This document shows, in pieces, positions 19,014-28,915 of a stretch of DNA of 56,524 nt (positions are counted from its first letter, which is position 1; the number at the start of each line of letters is the position of its first letter). This DNA comes from Pseudomonadota bacterium (lineage in GTDB: Bacteria; Pseudomonadota; Gammaproteobacteria; Burkholderiales; JABEVD01). A model generated the notes under the pieces. That model saw only the letters and a program-made list of their open reading frames with translations, searched no databases and was not told the origin of the DNA. A program made the position numbers and the translations under genes. The stretch lies in the NCBI GenBank assembly GCA_021802655.1, contig JAJZRP010000002.1, forward strand, positions 1 through 56,524, in the 5' to 3' direction.

Positions 19014-20380
19014 CAGTCAGGCTCGAACCAGGACAGTTTTTCTCTCAGGCTCACCACCCCGCCGACGATGATCAGGGTGGGCGGAGTGAGCTTCGCTGCC
19101 CTGGTGACTTCGGCAAGGGTATCCAGGGTCCCCGTCAGCACCTTCTGATTTCTCGTCGTTCCCTGCTGCACCACAGCAGCCGGCGTTGAAGCCGGCAGGC
19201 CGTGCTCGACAAGTTTCGAGCAAAGGAGATCGATGCCGGTGAGACCCATGTAAACCACCACGGTCTGTCGGGGCCTTGCCAGCATCTCCCAATCCAGGTC
19301 CATGCTGTTGTCTTTCAAGTGGCCTGTCACGAAGACGCAGGATTGCGCATGGTCCCTGTGGGTAAGCGGTATTCCCGCATAGCTCGAAACGCCGGACGCA
19401 GCCGTGATGCCGGGAACGACCTGAAAGGCAATGCCGCGGCTCGATAGCATCTCGATTTCCTCGCCTCCGCGCCCGAAAATGAAAGGATCCCCCCCTTTCA
19501 ACCGTAAAACCCGCTTTCCTTCCAGGGCGAGCCTCACCAAAAGCTCGTTGATTTCCTCCTGGGGCATCGCGTGATCGCTCTTTTTCTTGCCGACATAAAT
19601 CCTTGCCGCATCCCGCCGCGTCATCTCGAGAATGGGTCTGGATACCAGGTTGTCGTAGAGTACCACGTCAGCCTTGTGCATGAGTCTCAAGGCCCTGAAA
19701 GTCAGAAGATCGGGATCCCCCGGACCTGCGCCCACCAGATAAACCTCACCCCGATGGGCTTCGTTCTTCTCGATCCTCTCCTCAAGCAGGGCTTCGGCTT
19801 TCTTCTCGTTCCCGATGAACACTTCCTCGGCCACCCTGCCCTCGAAAACCTCCTCCCAGAACAGCCTTCTTTCCGAAGGTTTTGCGATTCCCGCCTTGAC
19901 CCTGTCCCGGAAGCGCGACGCGAATGCGGCGAGCCTTCCGTAGCCTTCAGGAATCAGGGATTCAAAACGCGCGCGCAAGAGCCTTGCCAGAACCGGGGAT
20001 GCCCCGCCCGTGGAAAAAGCCACGATGAGCGGAGAGCGGTCCAGGATGGAAGGCATCACGAAGCTGCACAGATCGGGGTTGTCGACGACATTGACCGGGA
20101 TGTTGCGTTTCCTTGCAGCTCTTGACACCGCCCTGTTGACTTCCCTGTCGTCGGTTGCGGCGATCGCGAGGGTCGCGCCTTCGAGATGGGTATCGGAGAA
20201 TCTTTCCGGCAAATGCTCGATTTCAAGTTTGCGCAATTCCATGCAGAGTTCGGGAGACACCACCTTCACTTTGGCGCCAGACTGAAGCAGGATAGAGACC
20301 TTTCTGACCGCAACCTCGCCCCCGCCCACGACGAGGCAGGTCTTGCCTTTCAGATCGAGGAAAATGGGAAAGAAATCCAT
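19013..20380 (-). CDS. cysG: Siroheme synthase, trifunctional
   Basis: 455 residues, full length. The N-terminal precorrin-2 dehydrogenase/sirohydrochlorin ferrochelatase module shows [11 protein letters not shown] and [19 protein letters not shown]; the C-terminal uroporphyrinogen-III methyltransferase shows [19 protein letters not shown] and [16 protein letters not shown]. It converts uroporphyrinogen III to siroheme, the cofactor of sulfite and nitrite reductases. The start overlaps the end of the preceding phosphoribosyltransferase-like gene and the stop overlaps the next start, so translation is coupled across all three. Confidence 0.96.
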   Translation of the reverse strand: MDFFPIFLDLKGKTCLVVGGGEVAVRKVSILLQSGAKVKVVSPELCMELRKLEIEHLPERFSDTHLEGATLAIAATDDREVNRAVSRAARKRNIPVNVVDNPDLCSFVMPSILDRSPLIVAFSTGGASPVLARLLRARFESLIPEGYGRLAAFASRFRDRVKAGIAKPSERRLFWEEVFEGRVAEEVFIGNEKKAEALLEERIEKNEAHRGEVYLVGAGPGDPDLLTFRALRLMHKADVVLYDNLVSRPILEMTRRDAARIYVGKKKSDHAMPQEEINELLVRLALEGKRVLRLKGGDPFIFGRGGEEIEMLSSRGIAFQVVPGITAASGVSSYAGIPLTHRDHAQSCVFVTGHLKDNSMDLDWEMLARPRQTVVVYMGLTGIDLLCSKLVEHGLPASTPAAVVQQGTTRNQKVLTGTLDTLAEVTRAAKLTPPTLIIVGGVVSLREKLSWFEPD

Positions 20381-21375
20381 CAGGCAATCCTCTCGACGAA
20401 AGACCTGTCGCGATTTTCCCAGAATTCCGTTGCCATTTTCTCAGCTTCCCCTATTGAACCCAACCGCTTGAGCGATTTGAGTGCGATCGCCGCAGTGCCG
20501 ATCACGCTCATCCTCCCGTATTCGTCATCCATATCTCCATGCCAGAGTTTGGCAAGGCGAGAAACATCCATTTCCTCGTCCTTCACATGCCTGACCGAGA
20601 AAAGCGCGGGCCACTCTTCCTCGCCCATTTCTCCGTCGAGCACAGTCCTCACCTTGCAGGCAAGATCGGGATTCCTTTCGGCCTCCCCGCCCTCCCCCTT
20701 GAAGACGACGATATTCTCCTCGAGGAGTTGACCGGCATGCTGATGGGAATCGAGATAGCCTGGATGAAAGATGCCCTGAATGGAAAGGGAGGCGCTTGCG
20801 GGATTCAGCATCCTTGCAATCGTGTGCACAGGGGAGCGCAGCCCGAAAAGCGGCCTCAGGTTCATGATTGCCTGAAGCCCGGGACTGAGGATATCGAAAC
20901 CGAGAAAAGCGAACCCCTTTCCATCAACCCGGCCCAACGCCTCATGCATCGAGGCCGAAGCCGAAATGCCGAGCGCCTTCAGGGCATCCGCGGTTTGCAC
21001 CCTGTCCGCGCCGGCCCTGCTGCCGTGCATCAGGACCGAAATGCCGCGGCTTGCCAGCAGCAGTGCAGAAAGGACAAACCAGGGAAGCTGTCTGCGCTTT
21101 CCAGCATAACTCGACCAGTCGAGATCGACCTTCGGGATTTCTGCCGGCACAGGAATCGATTCCCTCGCTGCAGCAACGAATCCGGCCAGCTCTTCTGCCG
21201 TTTCCTCCTTCACCCTGAGCAGCATGAGGAAAGCGCCAAGCTGAACAGGCTCGACCTTCCCGGCCAGTATCATTTTCATGGCATCAAACGCTTCGCTACG
21301 GGTGAGGGAGCGGGATCCGTGCCTGCCCTTGCCGAGCGTCCTGATGTATTGCGCGAAAGCATGCTCTTCAGTCAT
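20380..21375 (-). CDS. TrpD2/YbiB-like glycosyltransferase-fold protein
   Basis: About 331 residues. The protein follows the anthranilate phosphoribosyltransferase fold: an N-terminal helical domain (RSEAFDAMKMILAGKVEPVQLGAFLMLLRVK), then SVLMHGSRAGADRVQTADALKALG and a C-terminal alpha/beta part. The substrate loops of true TrpD are not conserved, which fits the YbiB family, described in E. coli as nucleic-acid binding rather than tryptophan biosynthetic. The ORF may begin at GTG 21384; ATG 21375 with GGGTG upstream is preferred. It overlaps cysG, a common neighbour in betaproteobacteria. Confidence 0.82.
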   Translation of the reverse strand: MTEEHAFAQYIRTLGKGRHGSRSLTRSEAFDAMKMILAGKVEPVQLGAFLMLLRVKEETAEELAGFVAAARESIPVPAEIPKVDLDWSSYAGKRRQLPWFVLSALLLASRGISVLMHGSRAGADRVQTADALKALGISASASMHEALGRVDGKGFAFLGFDILSPGLQAIMNLRPLFGLRSPVHTIARMLNPASASLSIQGIFHPGYLDSHQHAGQLLEENIVVFKGEGGEAERNPDLACKVRTVLDGEMGEEEWPALFSVRHVKDEEMDVSRLAKLWHGDMDDEYGRMSVIGTAAIALKSLKRLGSIGEAEKMATEFWENRDRSFVERIA

Positions 21376-21442
21376 TTCGTTCACCCGAATTGGAATATTA
21401 GATTATCACTATACTACACCGAAGCCGCTGCAGGAATCCGCA

Positions 21443-22597
21443 TCACTTCACCCAGCATTTGAGCAACAGGGAAGCCAGCAGGGCGCAGCAGGCAGAGAAG
21501 GCAAAAGCCGCCTGATAACCGAATTTCTGCCATAAGCTGCCGAAAAGAAGGGATGCGGGAAGGAGCATGAATCCCGTGACCAGGTTGAACCAGCCATATG
21601 CCGTACCCAGCCTGTCGGACGGCGCGAAATCCGCGACATAGGCCTTCTCCGCGCCTTCTGTCGCAGCCATGAACAGCCCGTAAAAAGCGAACAGCGGCCA
21701 GAGCAGAAAGGTGGATCCGTCGAACCCCATGATCAGATAGAAGACCCCGTAGATCCCCCAGCCAGAAACGATCAGCGTGACCCTTCCCAGCCTGTCTGAA
21801 AGCGCCGAAAGCGGGGTGGAGAAAAGCATCGCCGAAAAGGAAACCAGCGCCCAAAGGAGCGGCACCTGGTAATCAGGCAAACCGAGATCCTTCGCCCTCA
21901 GAAGCAGGAACATGTTGGATGAATTGCCGAGCGTGAACAGGCCGAGAACGAGAAGATAGCGCCTGAACGCAATCGGAAATCCGTCGAGCTTCCAGCTGAA
22001 CGTCGTATGCTGAACGGGAATGCGCTGCGGCTCCTTCAGACAAAGAACCAGCAGCACGACTACCGCTCCGGGAACTGCGGACCACAGCAGGATATGCCGG
22101 ATCGGCATGTGCAACTCCAGAAGCAGCGCGGCGAGAAGCGGACCGAGGACCGCACCGGCATTGTCCATGCTCCTGTGAAAACCGAAGGCGATCCCCCTTT
22201 TTTCCTTTTCCACGCTTCTTGCAAGCATCGCATCCCTGGGAGAAGTCCTGAGTCCCTTTCCCACCCTGTCGGCAAAACGCAAAGCCAGGAGGACAGGCCA
22301 GGCGGAAGCCAGCGCCATGAAAGGTCTTGCCAGGGCTGCGATACCGTAGCCGCCAAGAACCCAGCCCCTGCCCGATTTCATTCTGTCGGAGAGCACGCCG
22401 GAGGCGAGCTTGAACAGGCTGCCCGTCGCTTCCGCCACGCCTTCTATGATCCCCATCGCCCGGGGCCCTGCCATCAGGACTGATACGATGTAAAGGGGAA
22501 GGACGGCATAGACGAGTTCGCTCGCGGAATCGTTGAAAAAGCTCACCATACCGAGCAACCACACCGCCCTGGGCAAACTGAAAATGGCATTCATCAT
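21443..22597 (-). CDS. MFS transporter
   Basis: 384 residues with about 12 hydrophobic segments and an MFS-style loop 2-3 motif (SGVLSDRMKSGRGWVLGGYG) plus RFADRVGKGLRTSPRDAMLA between later helices. This is a family of cytoplasmic-membrane exporters often annotated as drug or metabolite efflux; the substrate cannot be inferred. It is divergent from the DNA glycosylase gene, with a 52-nt intergenic region holding nested palindromes. Confidence 0.88.
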   Translation of the reverse strand: MMNAIFSLPRAVWLLGMVSFFNDSASELVYAVLPLYIVSVLMAGPRAMGIIEGVAEATGSLFKLASGVLSDRMKSGRGWVLGGYGIAALARPFMALASAWPVLLALRFADRVGKGLRTSPRDAMLARSVEKEKRGIAFGFHRSMDNAGAVLGPLLAALLLELHMPIRHILLWSAVPGAVVVLLVLCLKEPQRIPVQHTTFSWKLDGFPIAFRRYLLVLGLFTLGNSSNMFLLLRAKDLGLPDYQVPLLWALVSFSAMLFSTPLSALSDRLGRVTLIVSGWGIYGVFYLIMGFDGSTFLLWPLFAFYGLFMAATEGAEKAYVADFAPSDRLGTAYGWFNLVTGFMLLPASLLFGSLWQKFGYQAAFAFSACCALLASLLLKCWVK

Positions 22598-22609
22598 GCG
22601 CTCTATTCT

Positions 22610-22635
22610 ATCCGCATTTCGGATAAAATCCGGAT
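22610..22635. promoter_or_regulatory. Nested palindromes in the MFS/alkA divergent promoter
   Basis: ATCCG-CATTT-CGGAT (22610-22624) is followed four bases later by ATCCGGAT (22628-22635), so the same arm recurs four times in 26 bp. A TAAAAT sequence lies between them. This is consistent with an operator serving one or both divergent genes. Confidence 0.4.
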
Positions 22636-22649
22636 TAAAGGAGGCAAAA

Positions 22650-23255
22650 ATGATCCCGATCTATTGGGATGCTGCGAAAAACGAGCTTTCCATGCACGAT
22701 GCCACGCTTGCCGAAATCATCGCGCGCCACCCTGGCATCAGCCTGCAAAGGCGTGCGGACCCTTTTTCCACGCTCGCAAGATCCATCGTGGGGCAGCAGA
22801 TCTCTGTCAGGGCGGCGGATGCCGTATGGGGAAAGCTGATCGGACAGCTTCGGGAAATCACGCCCGAGCATATCCTCGCAAGCGACACATTGAAATCCTG
22901 CGGGTTGGCCTCGAGGAAAGTCGAATATCTGCAGGATCTCGCCAGACACTTCTCTAGCGGGAAATTCGATGGGTGGGATGCGCTGGAGGACGGTGAACTC
23001 GTCAAGATGCTGACGGAAATCCGCGGCATAGGAAGATGGACCGCGGAAATGTTCCTGATTTTCCAGGCATTGCGCCCCGACGTGCTGCCGCTGGACGATC
23101 TGGGGCTGCAACGCGCAATCGGACTCCATTACAAGGGGGGAGCTCCCGTCGGAAAGCGCGAGATGCTGGAAATTTCGGAACCCTGGCGGCCGTGGCGCTC
23201 GGTTGCAACCTGGTATCTCTGGCGCAGCCTCGACCCCATTCCCGTGGAGTATTAA
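22650..23255 (+). CDS. 3-methyladenine DNA glycosylase II (AlkA-like, HhH-GPD)
   Basis: 201 residues. The helix-hairpin-helix/GPD signature is clear: SIVGQQIS, then [16 protein letters not shown] and [13 protein letters not shown], where the Asp is the expected catalytic residue. Such enzymes excise alkylated purines from DNA. The start is set by a perfect AGGAGG seven bases before the ATG; the track ORF begins 117 nt earlier without support. The length fits the short bacterial AlkA form without the N-terminal extra domain. The 3' end overlaps the convergent lolD gene by 4 nt. Confidence 0.92.
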   Translation: MIPIYWDAAKNELSMHDATLAEIIARHPGISLQRRADPFSTLARSIVGQQISVRAADAVWGKLIGQLREITPEHILASDTLKSCGLASRKVEYLQDLARHFSSGKFDGWDALEDGELVKMLTEIRGIGRWTAEMFLIFQALRPDVLPLDDLGLQRAIGLHYKGGAPVGKREMLEISEPWRPWRSVATWYLWRSLDPIPVEY

Positions 23256-23929
23256 GGGCCGATCAATGCGCCGTCGACGAGCTTCAGCACCCTTTTCGTC
23301 CTGTTGGCGAGATTTTCGTCGTGCGTCACGATGACGAGGCTGGTCTTCAGGTCTTCGTTGAGCCCGAGCATCAGATCGAACATCGATTCCGCCGTATGCC
23401 GATCCAGATTCCCCGTCGGCTCGTCGGCGAGCACTGCAGCAGGATTCGTCACAAGCGCGCGGGCCAATGCAGCCCGGCTCCGCTCTCCCCCCGAGAGCTC
23501 ACCCGGCTTGTGTTCCAGTCGCCTGCCCAATCCCACTCTTTCCAGCATTTGCGCAGCTTTTGCTTCTGCCTCGGCTTTCCCCATCCGTCTGATGAGAAGC
23601 GGCATGGAAACGTTCTCGAGCGCAGTGAATTCCGGCAGGAGATGATGGAACTGGTAGACGAAGCCCAGGGACCGGTTCCTGATCTCGCCCCGTTCCGATT
23701 CTGAAACCTTCTCGATGTTCCGTCCCATGATCCTGATTTCCCCTGAAGTCGGGGAATCGAGTCCACCCAGAAGATGCAGCAGCGTGCTTTTTCCGGAACC
23801 GGATGCACCGATCACCGCAACGCTCTCCCCTGGCATCACATCGAGATCGATCCCGAGCAGCACGGGCACTTCGATCTTCCCCTGCAGGTAGATTTTCCTC
23901 AGATTGCGGCAGGAAAGCACTTCATTCAT
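23252..23929 (-). CDS. lolD: Lipoprotein-releasing system ATPase
   Basis: 225 residues. Walker [10 protein letters not shown], signature [15 protein letters not shown] and Walker [12 protein letters not shown] are present, together with the LolD-type stretch [18 protein letters not shown]. It drives release of outer-membrane lipoproteins from the inner membrane to LolA. It overlaps the upstream permease gene by 8 nt. Confidence 0.95.
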   Translation of the reverse strand: MNEVLSCRNLRKIYLQGKIEVPVLLGIDLDVMPGESVAVIGASGSGKSTLLHLLGGLDSPTSGEIRIMGRNIEKVSESERGEIRNRSLGFVYQFHHLLPEFTALENVSMPLLIRRMGKAEAEAKAAQMLERVGLGRRLEHKPGELSGGERSRAALARALVTNPAAVLADEPTGNLDRHTAESMFDLMLGLNEDLKTSLVIVTHDENLANRTKRVLKLVDGALIGP

Positions 23930-25166
23930 AGCGCAATGCCTCCGCCGGATTCACGCGGGATGCCCGCCAGCTTGGGTAGAGTGTGGCGAAAAAGCTCAAA
24001 AAGAGCGAAAGCACCGTGATCGAAATGACGTCGGAACCCTCCAGGCTGGAAGGCACTTCCGAAATGTAATAGACGTCCTTCGCCAGGAAATGGGTATGGA
24101 ACACCTTCTCGATGAACGGGACGATAACGTCGATGTTGGATGCGATCAGCACCCCGAAGAACACGCCGAGCACCGTCCCGATCACCCCGATCAGCGCCCC
24201 CTGGATGACGAATATCTTCATGATGCTGGCCGGGGAAGAACCCAGGGTGCGCAAAATGGCGATGTCGGACTGCTTGTCCGTCACCATCATGACCAGGGTG
24301 GACACGATGTTGAAGGTGGCAACCGCCACGATCAGGAACAGGATGATGAACATGACGTTCTTCTCGATCTTCACCGCCCTGAAAAAATTGGCATGCTGGC
24401 GCGTCCAGTCGGTGACGATATCCTCATTCGGCAGTTTCCCGGAAATCTGCTCCGATACCTGCGGGGCGAGATCGAGGTCGCGCAACTTGAGTCTCACGCC
24501 GGTGACGGCATCCCCCATCCTGTAGAGCTTCTGCGCATCCTTGAGATCGATGAGGGCAAGCCCGCTGTCGAATTCGAACATCCCGATTTCGAATATGCCC
24601 ACCACGGTGAACTGCTTGAGGCGGGGCAAGATGCCTGCAGGAGTCACCTGTCCCTGGGGCGCGATCAGGATCACCTTGTCGCCCATGGAAGCGCCTATCG
24701 AACGCGCGACCTCTGAGCCGAGCACGATGCCGAATTCGCCCGGGCGAAGATTGGCAAGGCTTCCCTTCTTCATGTGCCTGCCGATATCCGCCACCCTGTC
24801 TTCTGCATCAGGCAATATGCCCCTGATGAACACCCCCTGTACCGACTGGTCGAGAGACAGCATGCCCTGGGCGAGCACGTAGGGGGCGGACGCCGCCACC
24901 TGCGGGTTTTTCGATGCGATGCTTGCGACATTCTGCCAGTTCAAGAGCAGATTGTTGTCCGCGGAAATCTCGACATGGGCGGCAACGCCCAGGATCCGCG
25001 ATCGCAATTCCTTCTGGAATCCGTTCATGACCGAGAGTACGACGATCAATGCGGCAACCCCGAGGGCGATGCCAAGCATCGAAATCAACGAAATGAATGA
25101 AATGAAATGGTTCCGCCGCTTCGCGCGAGTGTAGCGCAATCCGACAAAAAGCTCGTAAGGCAGCAC
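23922..25166 (-). CDS. lolC: Lipoprotein-releasing system permease (LolC/E)
   Basis: About 414 residues from a GTG start that aligns with LolC N-termini ([20 protein letters not shown]). An FtsX-type architecture is seen: TM1 ([23 protein letters not shown]), a large periplasmic domain (about 50-270) and three C-terminal TMs. It forms the LolCDE complex with LolD. Only one permease gene is present, so a LolF-like homodimer is possible. The ORF can be extended to a GTG at 25217, but the extra 17 residues have no family match. Confidence 0.93.
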   Translation of the reverse strand: MLPYELFVGLRYTRAKRRNHFISFISLISMLGIALGVAALIVVLSVMNGFQKELRSRILGVAAHVEISADNNLLLNWQNVASIASKNPQVAASAPYVLAQGMLSLDQSVQGVFIRGILPDAEDRVADIGRHMKKGSLANLRPGEFGIVLGSEVARSIGASMGDKVILIAPQGQVTPAGILPRLKQFTVVGIFEIGMFEFDSGLALIDLKDAQKLYRMGDAVTGVRLKLRDLDLAPQVSEQISGKLPNEDIVTDWTRQHANFFRAVKIEKNVMFIILFLIVAVATFNIVSTLVMMVTDKQSDIAILRTLGSSPASIMKIFVIQGALIGVIGTVLGVFFGVLIASNIDVIVPFIEKVFHTHFLAKDVYYISEVPSSLEGSDVISITVLSLFLSFFATLYPSWRASRVNPAEALRYE

Positions 25167-25240
25167 GGTGATCGTTTCTAAAAAAAGAGAAGTTTGACAC
25201 AAGGATGAAGCGCCCACAAATTTCGATTACACTGGGCGGC

Positions 25241-26218
25241 ATGAAATGCCATCTCCTGATTCCGAACCTGTTCTGGCCAGATCCCTCATTCAATATAGAA
25301 GCGCTGCCCCATCTCGAAACCCTGCTCGTCAGGGGGCAACTTGCCCGAAATTCACGGCTGGGACTCGACGAATGGCTTTGCCGCGCCTTTCAGGTCGAAG
25401 CGCAGCAGAACTGGCCGGTCGCCCCCCTATCCCTGAAAAACGATGCCCCGGGCTACTGGCTCCGCGCCGACCCCGTCCACCTGCAACTCAGGCGGGATCG
25501 CCTGGGATTATTGGGAGCGGACAGCCTTTCGATCTCCGAAAACGAGGCCGATGAGCTGATCGATACACTCAATCGGCATTTCGCACCGGACGGCCTGCTT
25601 TTCGTCAGGGAACTGCCGGACATTTGGCTCCTGAGACTGCCCGGCACGCCCGACGTTTCGACGCGACCGCTTCTGGACGTGCTCGGCAGGGATATCGACC
25701 CCTTCATGCCTGAAGGCGCGGATGCGATGCGCCTCAAGCAGATCATGAACGAAATCCAGATGCTGCTGCACGAACATCCCGTCAACGAAAACAGGGAACT
25801 TCCCATCAACAGCGTCTGGCTCTGGGGAGGCGGCACCTTCCCGAAGGTCACAGCCTCCCGTTTCGAATCGATTTCATCCGACAATCCGGTCGCGCGAGGC
25901 CTCGCGCGAAAATCGGGAATTCCCTTCATGCCAGTTTCCGAGAATGCGGAAAGCTGGCTTGCAGCTCTGGGAGAAGGCGAGCATCTCGTCATCCTCGAAA
26001 GCCTGGCACTTCCATCGAGATACGGAGACGAAAACGAATGGGATTCCAGGCTGAGGTCGCTTGAAGTCAACTGGTTCAAACCGCTTCACTTGGCCGTGCA
26101 GAACGGGGTGGAACTCGCCCTTTTCGACAACGAGGCAGGCATGTGTCTCGATGCAGGCAAGCGCGATCTGTGGAAATTCTGGAAAAGGAACAGGCCGCTC
26201 CTGGATTACCTGAAATGA
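25241..26218 (+). CDS. Conserved protein adjacent to recJ (phosphoglycerate-mutase-like/RpfE-type annotation)
   Basis: About 325 residues. It resembles a betaproteobacterial family usually annotated as a putative cofactor-independent phosphoglycerate mutase or RpfE-type protein: MKCHLLIPNLFWPD at the start, a central LPINSVWLWGGGTFP and a C-terminal segment around ELALFDNEAGMCL. No metal-binding catalytic set of the alkaline phosphatase superfamily is evident, so enzymatic activity is doubtful. The start is chosen at the internal ATG after GGGCGG. The stop overlaps the recJ start (ATGA), so the two are translationally coupled. Confidence 0.65.
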   Translation: MKCHLLIPNLFWPDPSFNIEALPHLETLLVRGQLARNSRLGLDEWLCRAFQVEAQQNWPVAPLSLKNDAPGYWLRADPVHLQLRRDRLGLLGADSLSISENEADELIDTLNRHFAPDGLLFVRELPDIWLLRLPGTPDVSTRPLLDVLGRDIDPFMPEGADAMRLKQIMNEIQMLLHEHPVNENRELPINSVWLWGGGTFPKVTASRFESISSDNPVARGLARKSGIPFMPVSENAESWLAALGEGEHLVILESLALPSRYGDENEWDSRLRSLEVNWFKPLHLAVQNGVELALFDNEAGMCLDAGKRDLWKFWKRNRPLLDYLK

Positions 26219-27936
26219 GAAAGATCGTCACCCGCACCTATCCTGTGGAAGCCTTTGGGGCTCTTGCCGCAAGCGGCATCGATCCCGTCCTTGCGAGGAT
26301 TTATGCCTCCCGGGGAGTCATTTCGCCAGGAGAAATCGATTGCGGCCTGAATGACCTGATTCCCTTCGACAAACTCAAGAATGCCGCTCAAATGGGGAAA
26401 ATCCTGGCGGATGCGATCCGGGACAAGATGCGCCTCCTGATCGTTGCAGACTACGATTCGGACGGAGCGACGGCATGCGCCGTCGGCATGCTCGCGCTTT
26501 CCGAAATGGGCGCCATCGTCGATTATCTCGTTCCGAACCGCTTCGAATACGGCTATGGCCTCACGCCCGAGATCGTCCGCCTCGCAAAAACCAGAAACCC
26601 CGATTTGATCATCACGGTGGACAACGGCATCGCCAGCGTGGAAGGCGTTCTGGAGGCGAAAAGACTGGGCATTCCGGTGCTCGTGACTGACCATCATCTG
26701 CCTGGAGAAGCGCTTCCGGAAGCGCTTTGCATCGTCAATCCGAGCCAGCCGGACTGCCCTTTCCCGAGCAAGAATCTCGCGGGAGTGGGCGTCATGTTCT
26801 ATGTCATGCTGGCGCTCCGAGCGGAGCTCAGAAAACGCGGCAATGCCGTCCCGAACCTTTCAGCCCTGCTCGATCTCGTGGCGCTGGGTACGGTGGCGGA
26901 CGTCGTCAGGTTGGACAGAAACAACAGGATACTGGTTTCCCAGGGACTCAGGAGGATACGGGAAGGCAGGGCGAACCCCGGCATCCTGGCGCTCTTTTCC
27001 GTCGCCAAGCGCGCACCCCAAAAGGCTTCTTCGTTCGACCTGGGATTCATGCTGGGACCCAGGCTAAATGCCGCGGGCCGCCTGGAAGACATGGCGCTCG
27101 GCATCAGCTGCCTGATCAGCCGCGACCTCCCTCATGCACTCGGAATCGCAGAGCGACTCGACGGGCTCAACAGGGAAAGAAAATCCATCGAATCGCAGAT
27201 GCAGGAAGAAGCGCTCCTCGCAATGGAATCAATCCAGAACGACCCCGGATACAGCATCAGCCTGTTCGATCCCGCCTGGCATCAGGGCGTCATCGGCATA
27301 CTCGCCTCGCGCATCAGGGAAAAGTTCCACCGCCCCTCTTTCGCCTTCGCAAGATCCGGCAACGGGGAAATCAAGGGCTCCGGCAGGTCCATTCCGGGAT
27401 TCCATCTGAGGGATGCACTCGACCTCGTCTCCAAACATCATCCCGGGCTCCTCCTGAAATTCGGCGGGCATGCGCAGGCGGCAGGACTCACCTTGAGAGA
27501 AGCGGATTTCGAAGCTTTCGATCAGGCGCTCGAGGAAGTCGCAAAAAACCTGCTTTCGGCATCGGATCTCGAACGCATCATCGAAACGGACGGGATTCTG
27601 GACAAAAACGAAATGACACTCGAACTCGCACGCCGGATCGAATCCAGAGTATGGGGGCAGGGCTTTCCGGAGCCGGAATTCGAGGGCCTGTTTTCAGTCG
27701 AGCAGCAAAGAATCGTGGGTGATAAGCACATGAAGTTGAAGCTCGGCCTGGATGGAAAAATTTTCGAAGCCATGCTTTTTTTCCATGCCGCCCCTCTTCC
27801 GGAAAGAATTCGTGCGATCTACACCCTGTCCGTCAACGAATTCAACAGCTCGGCGAACCTGCAGCTCACCGTCAGGCACTGGTTCCCTGTACTTCAAGAA
27901 GGCGCCTATCCATCCTGCGCAGCCTCTCTGCGATGA
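26215..27936 (+). CDS. recJ: Single-stranded-DNA-specific 5'-3' exonuclease RecJ
   Basis: 573 residues, normal for RecJ. DHH-family motifs are seen: VADYDSDGATA (motif I), VDNGI, VTDHHLPGE (the DHH), and KGSGRSIPGFHLRDAL with GGHAQAAGLT in the DHHA1 region, followed by an OB-fold. RecJ acts in recombination and mismatch/base-excision repair. The ATG lies in ATGA overlapping the previous stop; the longer track ORF from 26143 is not supported. The last 65 nt are antisense to the convergent cNMP-binding gene. Confidence 0.96.
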   Translation: MRKIVTRTYPVEAFGALAASGIDPVLARIYASRGVISPGEIDCGLNDLIPFDKLKNAAQMGKILADAIRDKMRLLIVADYDSDGATACAVGMLALSEMGAIVDYLVPNRFEYGYGLTPEIVRLAKTRNPDLIITVDNGIASVEGVLEAKRLGIPVLVTDHHLPGEALPEALCIVNPSQPDCPFPSKNLAGVGVMFYVMLALRAELRKRGNAVPNLSALLDLVALGTVADVVRLDRNNRILVSQGLRRIREGRANPGILALFSVAKRAPQKASSFDLGFMLGPRLNAAGRLEDMALGISCLISRDLPHALGIAERLDGLNRERKSIESQMQEEALLAMESIQNDPGYSISLFDPAWHQGVIGILASRIREKFHRPSFAFARSGNGEIKGSGRSIPGFHLRDALDLVSKHHPGLLLKFGGHAQAAGLTLREADFEAFDQALEEVAKNLLSASDLERIIETDGILDKNEMTLELARRIESRVWGQGFPEPEFEGLFSVEQQRIVGDKHMKLKLGLDGKIFEAMLFFHAAPLPERIRAIYTLSVNEFNSSANLQLTVRHWFPVLQEGAYPSCAASLR

Positions 27937-28252
27937 CCTTCATCACATGCAACGCAAAATTCGGCGTTTCCTGAACAAGGAATCGGAACCGCTTGACGTC
28001 TATCGGCAAAAGGCTGCAATCCGTAACGGCCATGACCGTTGCGGTTCTGGGGGTGGCATCGACCAGCGCCAGTTCCCCGAGCAATGCGCCAGGACCGGCT
28101 CTTTCCACGACGATATTCCCAACTACAATATCGGCTTCACCGGCCATCAGCACATACATTCTGTCGCCGGGGTCTCCGACCTTGAAAACAGGCTCGCCTG
28201 CACCAATTTGCAGAAGGTCGGTCTCAAAGCGAAAAAGTTCTGTCAGATCCAT
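27872..28252 (-). CDS. Stand-alone cyclic-nucleotide-binding (CRP-like) domain protein
   Basis: 126 residues, essentially only the beta-roll: FKVGDPGDRMYVLMAGEADI, the phosphate-binding cassette region ALLGELALVDATPRTATVMA, and a C-terminal helix. There is no helix-turn-helix, so it does not bind DNA as CRP does. It probably senses a nucleotide and acts through a partner protein. It is convergent with recJ and overlaps its 3' end by 65 nt. Confidence 0.85.
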   Translation of the reverse strand: MDLTELFRFETDLLQIGAGEPVFKVGDPGDRMYVLMAGEADIVVGNIVVERAGPGALLGELALVDATPRTATVMAVTDCSLLPIDVKRFRFLVQETPNFALHVMKVIAERLRRMDRRLLEVQGTSA

Positions 28253-28427
28253 GGCATGAGACTAACACAGGGGAAAACAGGATTTCAACCTTCTCGCCCC
28301 TATTTGTTCAGATTACCTTAAGTTTTCCGTAACATACAGTTACACCGTTTTTTTCGATTAGATGTTAAACTAACTTTCAACTGCACCCTCTAACGGATAG
28401 CATTCGCTGCTCTTGAAAGGAGAAACC

Positions 28428-28904
28428 ATGAGAAACATCGCCGTCATTTTCGGCCTGACATCGTTTGCTGCCGTTGCAGCCCATGCATCGGACTTCACCG
28501 ATACGGCCAAGGTCGTTTCATCGCGCCCGATATATCAAAGCTACACGACGCAGGAATGCCATATGGTAACCACGACCGTTCAGCCTCAGCCACAGGAAAG
28601 GCAAATGGGAGGATCGATCCTGGGCGGCGTTGCTGGCGCCCTGCTTGGCTCCCAGGTCGGGCAAGGCAACGGCAGGGTAGCTGCCGGAGCTCTCGGCGCG
28701 ATCGCAGGCGCGATCACAGGAGACCGCATCCAGAACAGCCAGGCTCAGGCAGCGCCCCAGACCCAGCAAGTTTGCCGCGACGTGCAAAGGCAGGAAATCA
28801 GTGGCTACGAAGTTCACTATATCTATGCCGGACACAAGGCCTCCACGGTCATGAGCTATCCTCCCGGCAACACCATCACTATCGAAATCACTGCAGTGCA
28901 ATAA
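28428..28904 (+). CDS. Glycine-zipper 2TM outer-membrane/periplasmic protein
   Basis: About 158 residues. A signal peptide (MRNIAVIFGLTSFAAVAAHA) precedes a glycine-zipper hairpin GGSILGGVAGALLGSQVGQG followed by RVAAGALGAIAGAITGDRI, as in the Rickettsia 17-kDa antigen and SlyB/YcfJ families. YcfJ-type proteins associate with the envelope and are often stress induced. The ATG follows a strong AAGGAG; the in-frame start at 28413 is not favoured. It is followed 11 nt later by a small Q-rich gene, likely in the same transcript. Confidence 0.88.
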   Translation: MRNIAVIFGLTSFAAVAAHASDFTDTAKVVSSRPIYQSYTTQECHMVTTTVQPQPQERQMGGSILGGVAGALLGSQVGQGNGRVAAGALGAIAGAITGDRIQNSQAQAAPQTQQVCRDVQRQEISGYEVHYIYAGHKASTVMSYPPGNTITIEITAVQ

Positions 28905-28915
28905 GGGAGGCGACC

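Noticed and set aside
28556-28915. 5' part of the 250-aa track ORF ending at 29308
   Set aside because: This part is an out-of-frame shadow of the glycine-zipper gene; only the section from ATG 28916 has a ribosome site and its own composition.
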